DNA from: Chara braunii
Taxonomy: Eukaryota; Streptophyta; Charophyceae; Charales; Characeae
Assembly (NCBI GenBank): GCA_003427395.1
Contig: BFEA01000178.1
Span: 160,298 to 221,087 of the forward strand
Length of the DNA: 60,790 nucleotides
Direction: 5' to 3'
Shown here: positions 41,690 through 53,823 of the stretch, one piece after another
Position numbering within the stretch: position 1 is the stretch's first letter
Layout of the letters: every line of letters begins with the position of its first letter
Notes under the pieces: generated by a model
Databases searched by the model: none
What the model was told of the DNA's origin: nothing
What the model saw: the letters and a program-made list of their open reading frames with translations, nothing else
Position numbers and translations under genes: made by a program

Positions 41690-42793
41690 TCTTATTCTTC
41701 TCCCAAACAATTATTAATAACAATGAGTGGTTGAACCAGAATCAATATCCGAAGTTCCCTCACAGGTCCATCATAGCCATGGCTTCCCCCTTTTTCCTCC
41801 TCTCACATGCGAAGGCTATGGCGGACTACAAAGGGCTCTGCCCTCCTGTGTAAAAGACAACAGAAAGCAGCTATGGTCGCTGCTCATCAGGCTGCCATGC
41901 CTGGCTCTGCCTCGAGCTTCCTTGGTGCGGCACTACCCCAACTGGGGCCTTCCAGATGCAGCGCCTAACAAGGTGATGAAGATGGTGTCCACCATAGCCA
42001 GGTAGGTACCTCGCCACTCTCCTCCTTCGCCCCCTCCTTCCTCCTCCTCAAGCTAGGCCGCTCGTCATAGCCAGGCAGAGCGCCCAGCTTCCCTTCTTCC
42101 TCCTAGTAGGCAGTGCTCTGAGACACAGCGCCCGCTCAAGCAGAACGACTTCCAAACTTGCATACCGCAAAATGAGGAGCAGCTACTCGCTCCTCCTGGA
42201 GATATAGCGGCCTACTTGCCACTTGGGCGGTGACTTCTAGGCCGCGCGGCCTCCAAGCAACCGGTACCTCCTCCCTTTCGGAGGGAAACATAATTGCAGG
42301 CTCTGATATCGTCCGAACAGGCCCTAGACTCAGGCTAATTGGACTGGTACCCCGCCTACTTCTATCCTACCGCTACTGGGCCTCTAAAAATGCCAACTTT
42401 TTGTCTTCTTCTGCTCGGCCTTCAGTCCCCGACACATCTACCACTGCTTGAGTGGTACGAGCCTACCTGCTACTCGAGTGTTTTTCTCCCGCTGCCCTAA
42501 GTGCCGTGGGCCTACTCCCCACTACTTGAGTGTTTTTCCCGCTGTAACCCTCAAAGTCACGGCCACAGGTAAGTACCGGTCCTACAGGCCTCACAACACA
42601 CAAGTGCTCTGTCGGGCCACACACACACTCAGGCAGACGTGCACTCAGACAGGCACACAGACCAGCAAGCACGCACACCCACACAGACTTAGGAAACCCA
42701 GCAGAACACGGACATCTCAGCAAGGCATACATTCCAGCGGCGAAACCCAGAAATCAGCAGTGTTCTCAGTCTGTGTTTTGGCGGGTCATTACA
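41690..42793 (-). repeat. Right arm of the ~4-kb inverted-repeat unit
   Basis: Inverted homologue of 38810-39940. Arm lengths are nearly equal, and similarity is spread over the whole arm, not only its ends. A donor-like sequence ACAGGTAAGTACCGG (near 42566) is present in this arm; its counterpart in the left arm reads CGGTACTTACCGG. Confidence 0.8.
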
Positions 42794-43560
42794 GTAAAGA
42801 TAATGCACATACAGACAAACAACAGAGAAACAATGTGAAAATAGAATGATGTCCAAACTGCCTCTGGTCTGAATCGTGGCTGGCGGCCATTATGCGACCT
42901 TGCACGGCCCAAAAGGGTATCAGGCCTATCTTGGCCTGGTCAGGGAAGTGGTCACACACATGCCACAGTTCCTTGGTGTAGTACCATCACCAGTGATTCA
43001 TCATTGGATTTCTTGATCGCATACAGCAGAAGTTTTCATAACATACATCACACAACGATGAGAAGGCACTACGCAGACATGGAGAAGTGTGTTGCTCATA
43101 CAAAGAACCACAGTCAAAACCAGCCTTGCAGCAGTCTTGGGGTTGTACCTTCTGGCCAAGTCAAAGTCCCAGGGTCAGAGGTCGGGGTGTGGGATCCTGG
43201 GGGCATGAGAAGACGTCCTCGAGTCGCTAGGTAGGGGTCCAGTGCCCAGCTTGAGTCCCGAGGGGCTGAGATAGTCAAAACATGCCCCGGGAAAGTCCGC
43301 AGTCAGGCTCTATCTTGTCCAGCGGTCCACGAGTCAAAGATTACTCCAGAAAGCTATCGCTCCTTATCAGACGCGATCCAATGGCCCGGAATCCATTTGT
43401 CAAAGAATTCAGGGCTTGTCAGGTCAAGAGAGCCTCACAACACAACCACTACCAGCTGCCCGGATCGAACGAGAAGTGACATGCTTCGAACGTTTCATGA
43501 TTTAAAAAAAAATGGCCAAGTAGAAGTGACTCAGGCTGAAAGAAAGAAAGCCGAAAGAGG
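42794..43560. other. No gene recognised
   Basis: Spacer between the inverted-repeat unit and the LINE 5' region. No domain or repeat is seen. Confidence 0.45.
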
Positions 43561-43564
43561 AACA

Positions 43565-45020
43565 GTCTGAGGGATTCGCGTTAGCGCCGCTCCGGTGAGC
43601 GCTTCTTCGTAGCGCTAACACACGAAGTCGCGTCGATTCGAATTCCTCGCGCCGGGCGAGACGCGCGCGGGAACACGCGCGCAACTTCTCTAATTCGAAT
43701 GCGTGACTGGAAAGGCGGGAAATCGCGTGACGAGATCAAGCCTCGACTCGCCACGCCTTCGGGCGTGGCTCCCACCATCTCGACAAATGACCATCAACAA
43801 CGGAGGAGAAACGAAGAAGAACGGACAGAGGAGAAGAGAAATGATGTAGCTGGGAGAAAAAAGGAGGAACTAAGAAGAAGAAAAGACGAGGTTCGAAGGG
43901 GAGGGAAAGAGGAGAAGTGTGGGCAGGCCATTCCTTTCAGGGAAGTAAGGAAAACCAACGAGGATAAAGGAGTGAAGGGTGGCGCAACCAGATATAGGAA
44001 CAACGGAGAGAGAAGAGAGCAGTAAACACCTCAGGTGAAGGAACAGGCAAAGAAGGAAAGGACAAACGAGAAGTGAACAGGGAAGAAGGGAAAGAGAGAA
44101 GAAAAAGAGAGAGTAGGGGACGATCATTTCTGCGACATAGAAGCCAGGAAAGAACGGTGGAAATCAAAACACGCAATGTGTGGAGATTAGAGAAGGTCGA
44201 GGAAAGAGGAGAAGCAGCGAAAGGAAGAGGCTAAGAAAGGATAAAGACGAAAAGATAGGCGGTTTCAACGGCGAGAAGGACTTCTCCACGAACAAGTACC
44301 AACGAAAGAAAACAAGGGACAAGAAAGGGTGACAGAGAGGTAAGATCATTCCTATTTCACCTCGCTAACGGCAAGGAGTGGATTCAAGGCGCCAATCATT
44401 CTTCATAGCGAAAACGACCAAGGAGACTACACAAGGGACTTTTGAGGAGCGTGCTGCCTTTCCTTTTTCATGTACATCTCACAACCCACTCACATCCTTC
44501 CCACCCCCACCCCTCCCCCCCAACTACACACCTCATCTCTCCGACCATTCCCTCAACCCAACCCCACTCACCCCCCACATCACCTTCTCCAAGACTAACA
44601 TCTGACTTGTCAACCCGCCAATTCCCCTCCGTCTTACCGTCCTACACTCTTTTCTTCATCATACCCACCCGTTCCTCCTCCCATCAATTCTCCCCCGACG
44701 ACATCAATTCGCATCCACAGTTCCTTGTTTGAAGAACATTAACATTATCACATTACCATACTATTATTTATTATTATATTTATTGCTAAAAATTCGTCTT
44801 ATTCTTTATTACTTATCACTTCATCTGTTGCTCCAGATCAGAACTCGCAGTCTCCGAAAAGCGGTCAACTCCACGGTCCTCAGAAAGGGAGGAGAATCAA
44901 AGCACAAATTTCAATTCTGTTCGCCAGTTTTCTCGCTGCCAGGACTTCTATCTGACGCTCCACAGACGGCTAGAAAATGCCCTGCTACTCTTATGCCACA
45001 AGCGACAATGCGTCAATCTA
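43565..45020 (+). other. Probable 5' untranslated region of LINE-A, upstream part
   Basis: Begins with GC-rich foldback sequence (GCGTTAGCGCC ... GTAGCGCTAAC). It then becomes strongly purine-rich (43790-44345) and next pyrimidine- and C-rich (44455-44710). LINE-B has a GC-rich TTAGCGC ... AGCGCTAA start and a C-rich tract at a comparable distance (~2.4 kb) upstream of its ORF1. The assignment is by analogy between the two copies; the exact element start is not proven. Confidence 0.4.
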
Positions 45021-45724
45021 GATCGTACGATCCACATATGGGGAGACAAAATTCTGTTTTTTTATGATTGCATTTACTTCTGCTGTTCTGATCGCACCAT
45101 CCCCAGGTGGAGAGACGAAACCTTTTAATACAACATTCGCCATCCTAGAGCTGAACTCATGATCCCCAGGGGGGGAGGCGAAGCCCTGTCCGTTTTTCTG
45201 CTGTATGCTTTTCTCTCGTGTGGATCTCTCGATCCCAGGAGGGGAGGCGAAGTCCTGTCCATTTTTACGGTATTCATTCCTCTCGCGCTGATCCTACGAT
45301 CCCTAGGTGGGGAGGCGAAGCCTTGTCCGTTTTTTATTGTATTCATTCCTCGCGCGCTGGATCCCCAGGTGGGGAGGCGAAGCTCTGTCTGTTTTTTTTC
45401 TCTCGCTGATCCCACGATCCCCAGGTGGGGAGGTGAAGCCGTGTCCGTTTTTTTTTAATTATTATTATTCATTCCTCTCGCGCTAATCCCACGATCCCCA
45501 GGTAGGGAGGCGAAGCCCTGTCCGTTTTATTGTATTCATTCCTCGCGCGCTGATCCAACGATCCCTAGGTGGGGAGGCGAAGCCCTGTCCGCCTTTTATT
45601 GTATTCATTCCTCTCGCTCTGATCCTACGATCCCCAGGTGGGGAGGCGAAGCCCTGTCCGTTGTATTCATTCCTCTCGCACTGATCCCACGATCCCCAGG
45701 TGGGGAGGCGAAGCCTGGTCCTTT
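45021..45724 (+). repeat. Array of ~10 short monomers upstream of LINE-A ORF1
   Basis: About ten units of 55-75 bp, each with ACGATCCCCAGGTGGGGAG, then GCGAAGCCCTGTCCGTTTT and ATTCATTCCTCTCGCGCTG (with variations). Cores start near 45026, 45093, 45161, 45231, 45297, 45360, 45416, 45490, 45560, 45627 and 45688. Each core holds the hairpin CCCC-AGGT-GGGG. The array ends about 210 bp before the ORF1 start, a place where promoter monomers are found in some LINEs. Confidence 0.85.
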
Positions 45725-45930
45725 TACCCAGCAATCGACACTCTCGATCTGAACTCACAATTCACAAGGGAGAAGATCGTTGCCTACATCGTACCTCTCC
45801 TCCCGCCTATTGGCCTGGATCGTCGCTCACACAGGGTCCTCCACTAACCCCTGTTGTTTGTGCCGTACACGATTCCCCTTACCCTCAATCACTATCGCCT
45901 CTCTTCTCCCAGTCACCGGGGTCAAGGAAT

Positions 45931-48484
45931 ATGGACAACCTGACGCCTGCGGGGACTCCCAATGGCCAGGAATCGGCAGGCCCTTAAATTCCTGATTGAG
46001 AAAACGAAAGTTCAGGGGATAGAATCCACAGAAAAACAGATGGTGGATGGGGAAGAAGAAGAGGTGATCGTATGGAAACACCCGGAAGAGAAGATCGCTG
46101 AGCTGGATGAGTTGCATGAAAAGCATGGTGTGGTTTTCAATTTTGCGCGCCATGGTACAAAACTCCAACCGACCGAAAAAAAGAAATGGGTTATTGAAAC
46201 GATCAGAAAAGAACCGAGATTCAAACAGATCGGGGATACTTTCTCGCTTCAAAACCTGGGTCGTAACAATATCATGGTACTGTTTGTTTTTGAGGACCAT
46301 GCGAGGATTGCAGCAGAAATGCAATCCAGAAACTGCCATGGCTCAGTCTGCACAATCACAAGATGGAAAAAACTTTCAGCACCAAGACAGACCCCAGGCT
46401 TTGCAGTTTCCTATGAACAAACCTTGCTGAAGGAAAACTTCTGGGTTCAGTTTGATAACATCCAACCAGGATTTCACGGCCTGCTGGTCGACGGGCTCGA
46501 AAGACAATACACAACAAACAAGGTCTTGAAATGGATCTTACCACAACCTGATTTCTTGGCCCCGCACTGTGGATCCATGACAGCGATTTTGGATGTGCAG
46601 ACGGACGACCCGCCAATTTTCCCTCCAACCTGGAAATTCCAAATTGAAAGTCGGATGATTGAGGTAAGAATTTCAACAAGAACCTCCCCTATATGCTTCC
46701 GCTGCCGAGAACGGGGTCATTTGGGAACAGATCCCAATTGCCCAAAGTTCCCAAAACAAGCGAAAGAAAGGAAGCTCCTGCCGAACATGCTCGTGGAAGT
46801 AGAAGATGCTCCGGGAATCTGGTTCGTGGCGGACTCCGGCTACGACGGATGGGTCTTTGACGACAACCTGGATGAGCCTGATTGGGTCTGGCATTTTGCT
46901 GATCAGACCCCATCTACTAAAAAACCGGACATCTTTCCCCTTGCAGACAGCAGGTGGCAAAAAAAAGCCACGGGGAAAGTGAAGGGCAATCCGACGAAAA
47001 TCAATGATGTTCCAATCACAGACTCACGGGTGATCAGGGAGGAGAAGGCAAGGGAAGATCTACTGTGGGACTTGGACACAATCAGGGAACAAATTGAATT
47101 GGAATACAACAAGGATCCAGAGTTGTTCAAAGAAACATTAAAACAAGCTAAACTGCAAACATACAAAAGAAAAGACAAGCAACAGCCTGACAACAAACGT
47201 CAGTTTCAGGGAGAGGGCAGACCCTCGGAGAAGGAAGCAGGTCCTAAACGAAGGCGAGCAGGGACACAGTCGGAAGGGAAGGATCCCTTGACAACAGCAA
47301 CAAGGGAGGAAAATGCAAAGATGGAGGTGGATTTGATGGGGGCACAGGCGGATGGAGAATCTGACGAGAAAATCGGTGTGTCTGACGCCGTGCCCTCTAA
47401 GGACGAAAACGGCTCCTCCCAGTCTTTGGCCTGGCTCAGACGCTATGTTGAAAAAGCGAAGAAGGAAAGAGAACATGCGTTTGATGTGCGGGTAGCCTGT
47501 CTAAAACATGCTGAGAGACCACGGATAAATGGGAAATAGGATGCAACCCTGGGGTGCAGCAGCTCTTCCAATCAGTTTGAAATCCTCAAGAAGGTCAAAG
47601 CAGAGGAATTTTCGGAATATGCGGCCGCCAGGTATGCAGAAAAGAAAAGAGCAAGGGAGCAAGGAACGGAGGACAAGGACAAAACCATCCCCACAACCAA
47701 GGACAGCTTCCAAGACTTGCGTCCCAAGGTTAGAAAACTGGGCAAGAGTCAGAAAAAGAGAGATGCGAACAACGTTCGGACTGAGGCTGAGAACAAAACA
47801 GAGCGGGACCTATTGGAAAAACTCAAGAAGTGGAACAATGAATACGCATCTGAATTCACCACCATCACCCAGATTGCAAATGGGAAGGCCCCAATGGTGC
47901 TGGAATCGGCCAAAGCGGCACGCAGAACGCTGATGAAGGCCGCTTATTGCAGCCAGGTACGTTCCATATGCAAAAGAATGGGAGGTTGCACCAGACATTG
48001 CTTTCAAAGTCCCCCACTTTGTAGAAGGGGAGAATGTCATCAAGATGCTCAATAAGCACATAACGCTGGAAACCCCGCTGGGCCTCTTTGAGACAGTTGC
48101 CATAGAGAACAATCTGATCGACATCAGCACACAGGAAGACACGGATAATGCCCACAATGGGAAAGGTGAGATGAGCAGGAACTCACCCAGAGCCTTTTCC
48201 GCCCTGATAGCCAAGATGCCAGAGTCATCCAAGCTCAGATCAGGGATGATATGGAGACCATGGCGAACGGTGACCGAAGTTCCGTACAGCATCTTAGCAG
48301 GTACCGGTATATCAGCGGAGCTGATGGCCGCTGCTATGGCCCATATTGTCAAATTGGGTCAATTGAATGGGGACGAGGATTTGGAAGCGAGAGCACAGGC
48401 CATGGATTGTGACAGATTCTTCGGCAGCGATGCCTTTGATTGTTCCTCTTGGGGAGGGAATGATGAAACAGAGAGGCTAAGCTG
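45931..48484 (+). pseudogene. LINE-A ORF1 (nucleic-acid-binding protein), frameshifted
   Basis: The main frame is 45962-47539 (525 aa). An ATG at 45931 in another frame (MDNLTPAGTPNGQ) may be the original start. Residues about 70-230 resemble the DUF4283-type domain of plant LINE ORF1. A zinc knuckle CFRCRERGHLGTDPNC follows at 46694-46741, with six residues between His and the last Cys instead of four. Then come GWVFDDNLDEPDWVWHF, a charged coiled-coil-like stretch and a basic GPKRRRAG. After the stop at 47539 the protein clearly continues: KVKAEEFSEYAAARYAEKKR (47.6 kb), then a frame change near 47.95 kb, and a C-terminal segment with IWRPW (48252-48263) ending at 48484. LINE-B has the same C-terminal block. 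ORF1 proteins coat LINE RNA and act as chaperones. Confidence 0.82.
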
Positions 48485-48784
48485 ACTCTCCGACCTCGAA
48501 AAGACTGGAAGTGAGCCATTTGGAACAGGAGAAAGTGAGCCGGAAGGTTTGACCACAGCAGGGGGGTTAACGGGAGGGACCGAATCCTGCCCTGCAAAGG
48601 CTAACGGACCAGGGACAGTCCAGGGAGAATCAGGGGAAGATGGGAGTGAGGGAACCCCCCCTCCCCCCCCTACCTAATTGAATGGGACCGATATTTCCCC
48701 TTGACCCAGCCTAACTGCCTCTATGGAGCGCTACACAAAAAGAGCAAGTGAGGTTGGGACCGGATTGACTGGAGCTCTCAAGGG
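48485..48784 (+). other. Spacer between LINE-A ORF1 and ORF2
   Basis: About 300 bp with no conserved frame. A C run lies near 48655. Confidence 0.5.
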
Positions 48785-51677
48785 TTGATCCTTAGAAGTT
48801 GGAACGTCAGTGGTCTTGGGAACATTGTAGAGAAAGAATAAAAATGAAACGACCTGCTATCTGGGTTATCATGGGGAAATAAGAGAACAGTCGACATAGT
48901 CCTGCTGCAAGAAACTCACCTCACCTTCTCTTCGGATCATAATAGAATTCGATCTTTTGTAGCAAGAATGCTAGGGGGCCTAAAGGACGAAATCTGGTCA
49001 GCGGATCCTGCAACAAGCACTAAGGGAATAGCCATACTGATTCCCAAATCATCTCGCCTATACGTAGCGGGTGTTGTCCTGGACAAAAAGACAGACGAGA
49101 GAGATGGGCGATGGTGCATGCTACACCTCAAATGGAAGGAAGATGAATTTTTACTCTTTAACATCTATGCTCCAAACTCGCCAACCGAAAGGTCAGCCTT
49201 CTTAAAACACCTTGGAGACCTGATCTCGCCACTGATTCCATGCATAATGGCAGGGGATTGGAATGCCACAATAGATCCAGCAATGGACCGTGTATCTCGT
49301 TCGTCTACCACCCCAAACTCAGCAGAGGCACTCCCAATTCAGGAAATGATGCTGGACCACAACCTGATCGACCCCCAAAGGCTTCTTTATCCAAATGAGA
49401 GAACCTTCACCTTAGTCAAGAAAAATCATGCCAATCATACGGCCTTCTCTTGAATAGATTATTTTTTAGTGTCCGAAGTCATGATGGGAGCAGTCAAGGA
49501 AGCTAAAGTCCTACCGCTTGCCCCTTATCAGGGACTGGATCACAAGCCAATTGAACTAATAATCTGCTTTGACCAAATGGTCAGAAAGGGAGCTAGCTTC
49601 CACAAGCTTAACAATTCTCTCCTGCTNAGCCNGTCCTTCNAAAGTGAAGTGTGTAACTGNTGGGAAGGTCTAAGGTCGGCACGCCTAAGCACTGAGCCTC
49701 GATGGGATTGGTTTCAAAAGAGCTACTCAACCCTCTCAGATATAGTGGCCAAACTTTCTAGAAAACTTGCGTCGATAAGGAAACAAAGAAAGCAAGCNCT
49801 AGAATTCGCGCTGANAACAGCAGAAGCTAACCTGGTGAACAACCCCGCCTCCCTGTTGTACAGAGAGATTTTCGACAAAGCACGAGAAGAATTGGCCATG
49901 TGGAAATGGTGGGACCTGAAAGGTCTTCAATTAAGAGCAAGAATGTGCGAATTTGAGCTCAACGACTCAATGACAAAACATTTCTTTGCCCNGATCAAAG
50001 CCAACTCAAGAGCCANCANGATTGAAGGCCTAAGGTCACACGNAGTTCCAGATACTGTGAGATCNGACAGCGAAGGAATGTTAGAAATAGCAAACACTTT
50101 CTACAAGGAACTCTACCACTCTAAGACAGGGTCACCAATACCCTCCAACGTTAAAGAAGCAAGGCNGAAAATNTTACATTACTTAGAGCGAACAATATCA
50201 GCAGAGCAGGCTGAATTACTCGACAAACCAATCTCTTCAGAAGAACTTCACCAGGCGCTACGAAGTATGAACAATAATAAAACTCCAGGAATTGATGGGT
50301 TAACAAAAAAGTTATGGGAAAAATTTTGGCCCTTGCTAGGAAGTGACCTGCAAAACTTCTATAATGACAGCTGGTCTAAGGGAGGGCTGGGCAATCTACT
50401 CAGCGGCAGCGTAGTCACGCTACTCTACAAAAAGGGCGAGAAAAACGACATCAAGAACTACAGACCTATTTCACTTGTAACCCTCCCATACAAGATCCTA
50501 GCTAAGACCCAGACCAACAAATGCTTCCACATCGACCAATCAGGATTCATCCCAGGCCGTTATATTCTAGACAATGTTATGACACTGAATGAGTCGGTAA
50601 GAAAAACCAGGGAAAGGAAAATAAACACCGCCATTCTCTTCTTTGATTTTGAAAAGGCTTATGATCAAGTTAATTGGGACTTCATGGAAGCAAGCATGAA
50701 AAGAATGGAAGTCGGACCAAACTTCAGAAAATGGGTTAGGATACTATACAAAGATGCAGTAGGTTGTGTCCAAGTGAATGGGTTACTGTCAGATTGCTAT
50801 CCGATTTCCCGTTCGGTCCGTCAAGGGGACCTGTTGGCCCCATCAATCTTTCTATTTGTAATGGAGGCTATCGCATCCTTCCTGCGCAAAGATCCATCAA
50901 TTCAAAGACTAGTTAGTACCGATGTAGGCTCAACCCACCAGATGGATTTTCCCACAACTATCATGTTCGCAGATGATCTAACGGTCCTAATCAGAGCGTC
51001 AGACTCTTCCTTCAGAACACTAGCTAAGGCAATGGAGGCATTCAGACTAGCCTCAGAGATGAGGATCAACTGGGGGAAAACAATCGACTGGTGGCTTTCC
51101 GAAGATGAGCCCCTTTCACTACAAGAAGATGAGGCGGCTATGACATGGCAAACGCCGGACACACCCACTCGCTATCTGGGCATTCTAATGACGAAAGAAG
51201 GACTAGCACCCCAAATGGGCCCCTCCATGCTGGCCAAACAGATCAATAAAATTGGTGGGGCAATACCTTCACTTCCCTTATTGGTCGAGCGTTGGTCCTC
51301 AACACATCACTCTTTTCAATGATGCGGTACATAGCTTCCATTTGGACAATCCCCAACAACTCGGTTAAGGAACTGAACCGAAAAGCCAAATATTACCTGT
51401 GGACAGGTGACCCTAACAGAGACAAGTGCATATCCAAGATAGCCTGGTATTTTGTCACAAGGAGCCCACAAAATGGAGGCCTAGGAATTATTGACCCCGG
51501 AACAGAAACGAAAGCGCTGCAAATCAAATGGATCATCAAACTACTGATGAAACCGAACAGCCCCTGGAACAAATTAGCTCTGGACAGTATCAGAGCCATA
51601 GCCCCAGTAACCTCTCCGAATGACATGTCAGCCCTCTTTTGGGTAATGAATAAAGAATGGGTGATAACTACAGGACG

Positions 51678-52489
51678 AAGGAATCGAACAAGGAATAACA
51701 GATCAGAGGACTATCGTCCGCCCACGCCTTACTGGCCGTGTTACATGCTGCGCCTGCACACGGGCCCCATTTCAGGGGCCCGACGGTTGCTGAGGGGCCC
51801 CCAGGCCGCGCGCCCTGTTGACGTGCACCCTGGAGGCCCACGGCGGCCCCTAGGGGCAGGATTTGATTTACGACAGCATTCATTTATTTATTTACTTATT
51901 CATTTGTTTGCTGTCTTATTTTTGTCTGTTCAGGTGCCATTTCGGACTTGCAGTACGTCCGAACAGACCAAGGCCGCACCTTGGGCCTCGTTCACTCCCA
52001 GACAGGCCCATTCTGGGCCAGGTTCATGCTCGTCCAATTACGGATGTCCCTGCGACTCAGCAGGGAGGGTCTGGATGTCCGGTCGGGACCCAGACCCAGC
52101 AGGCCACGTTTTTGGCCTTCGACCAGCGGCACACAGAGGCAGACCGGCGAGGCCCAGCACTACTTATAGCTGGGCCAGGCCAGGGTGGACAGACAGTTCG
52201 AGTAGCCCACTTCTTTGGGTGACACGCTGCTGGACCAGCGCTACAGCGCTACCGCGCTAGGCTGGGGTAGAGGTAGAGGTGTAGGCAGGCAGAGGGGCGG
52301 AGGCCATACCTGCATCGGCGGTACTTACTTGGGCACCATAGCCGTGCTCCATGCCGGCGACCTGCACAGGACCACGACGACAGTTACCTGCAGGTGAGAC
52401 AGCGAGGAGGACGACATTTTCTTCTTCTTCGTCTCGCCCTCCATCTTTTCTCCCTCTTTTCTCCTCCTCCTCCTTCTTCTTCTTCTTCT

Positions 52490-52528
<39 letters not shown>

Positions 52529-52980
52529 TACAGACAAAGGTTACATCGGGCATTTGCCCAGGATCTGATTCGACATTTTGTGGCAGACATTGATTGGACA
52601 ATCGGCAGGGAGACTATTCCTGGACTTCGCTATCGCGATCTTGGTCTTCTTCCTCACCTCCATCTTCGTCTTGCCTCTCCCCCCATCTCTCATTTGTGGT
52701 ATCTTCCCCATGTGTGTGTACGATGAGGGACCTTTCTTCCATGTATGCGGTCCCTCCTCTTCCTCTCACATGTGTGATGTATGATGGGAGGTCGTGTCAG
52801 TATCTGATCGGGCAGGTCATATCTTTGAGTCTTCCGTTGCGCTACTTTGTGCTATTTTCGTATGTATCTGGAGGTACATTGCTGGTTGATGCTTTGCTGA
52901 CACTGCATTGTCCATACGAGTCCTTTTCATCACTCTGCGGATCCTTGGCTCCATATGCATTGCTCGACTGAGCATGCATC
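51678..52980 (+). mobile_element. ~1.3-kb insertion in LINE-A ORF2 (type unknown)
   Basis: The ORF2 frame is lost near 51670 and recovered at 52982. CAGGACG occurs at 51671-51677 and again at 52980-52986, and could be a 7-bp target-site duplication, but it does not restore the frame exactly. The insert is GC-rich at first (51730-51860), then carries TTTA repeats, a (GA)n run at 52492-52526 and pyrimidine-rich stretches. No transposase, RT or SINE boxes are seen, so it is nonautonomous or a degraded element. Confidence 0.55.
52492..52526. repeat. (AG)n microsatellite
   Basis: AG dinucleotide run preceded by a CTT-rich stretch, within the insertion in LINE-A. Confidence 0.95.
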
Positions 52981-53823
52981 AGGACGGCTCTGCTTCGTTC
53001 GTGGAGAAAAATAATTCCTAACAAGACAAAGAGACCTAAATCCAAGGACGAAGTACTAAGGCAACCGCTCTTCGGTAATGAATGGTTAACAAATGAGGCT
53101 GACAACCCATTCTTCCTCGAACAAAGATGGATGTCTTGGGTCAAGAATGGCATCTGGAAAGTAGATCACTTGTGGAAAGAGGATAGAAAAGACTGGATAA
53201 CGGAACAAGAAATTAGTGCCCGACTGAAAGGTTGTCATAGACGAGGGATCAATCTCCAATATATTCTTAGTCGTATTCCACAGGAGTGGAAAGACATCCT
53301 GGTAAAAGACGAACCCTGGAGTCCGGGCGATTGGGGTCTGATGATTCAAGACTTAACCCCCACTAGAGCCTATCAATTCTCCCATATGCAGCAAGGCTCA
53401 CACACCAGTGCTACTTTCCTCTCCTTCCCGATCTCCTACACCAATACGGATATGCCAGCTATTTGGAACTGCGATGTAGAATCATTTGTATTAGACTCCT
53501 TCCTCCTCAGAAAAGTAAGAGTCCTAGGCACATGGCCAAAATCAATCTTCAGATCGGACACTGCTATCCGGTTCTTGGAGTTCGACCCTGTCGAATGGGC
53601 ATGGAAGCCAAATATTACCAGTAACATCAAGACAAAAATCCCAATCCAGGATTATACAATTAAACTTGGTTATAGACTGTCTCTGAAGACTAAAAACCCA
53701 GAACCCATCATCAAAAACAGATGGCGGAACCTCTTGGGACAGGAAGCAGACAAAATTACACAAATCCACTGGGAAAAATTCAAGCGTATCCGACCAGTTA
53801 AGATCAGAAGCTTGCGAACGTGA

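Larger units (their letters stand above)
48785..53823 (+). pseudogene. LINE-A ORF2: endonuclease and reverse transcriptase, interrupted
   Basis: APE-type endonuclease: SWNVSGLG (48797), LLQETHLTF, NIYAPNSP, MAGDWNATIDP and LDHKPI are the usual active-site blocks. RT: NKTPGIDGLTKKLW, LYKKGEKNDIKNYRPISLV, GFIPGRYILDN, FFDFEKAYDQVNWDFM, SVRQGDLLAPSIFLF and FADDLTVL, with the catalytic FADD at 50966-50977. A short deletion (about 6-8 residues) removes part of ILAKTxAN near 50515. Stops: TAA 48839 and TGA 48845 (both in the endonuclease N-terminus) and TGA 49451-49453. There is a frameshift near 51285. The C-terminal part (YLWTGDPNRDKCISKIAW, GGLGIIDPG) breaks off at about 51670 and resumes at 52982 (LLRSWRKIIPNK to 53823). 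Scattered N bases lie between 49627 and 50173. Clade: plant L1-like; the copy is dead. Confidence 0.92.

Noticed and set aside
41235-41723. 162-aa frame with Ile and Phe runs
   Set aside because: Translation of the GAA/AAT microsatellite.
43699-44176. Charged Arg/Glu-rich plus frame and Ser/Leu-rich minus frames
   Set aside because: Purine-rich composition of the presumed LINE 5' region explains them; no domain is seen.
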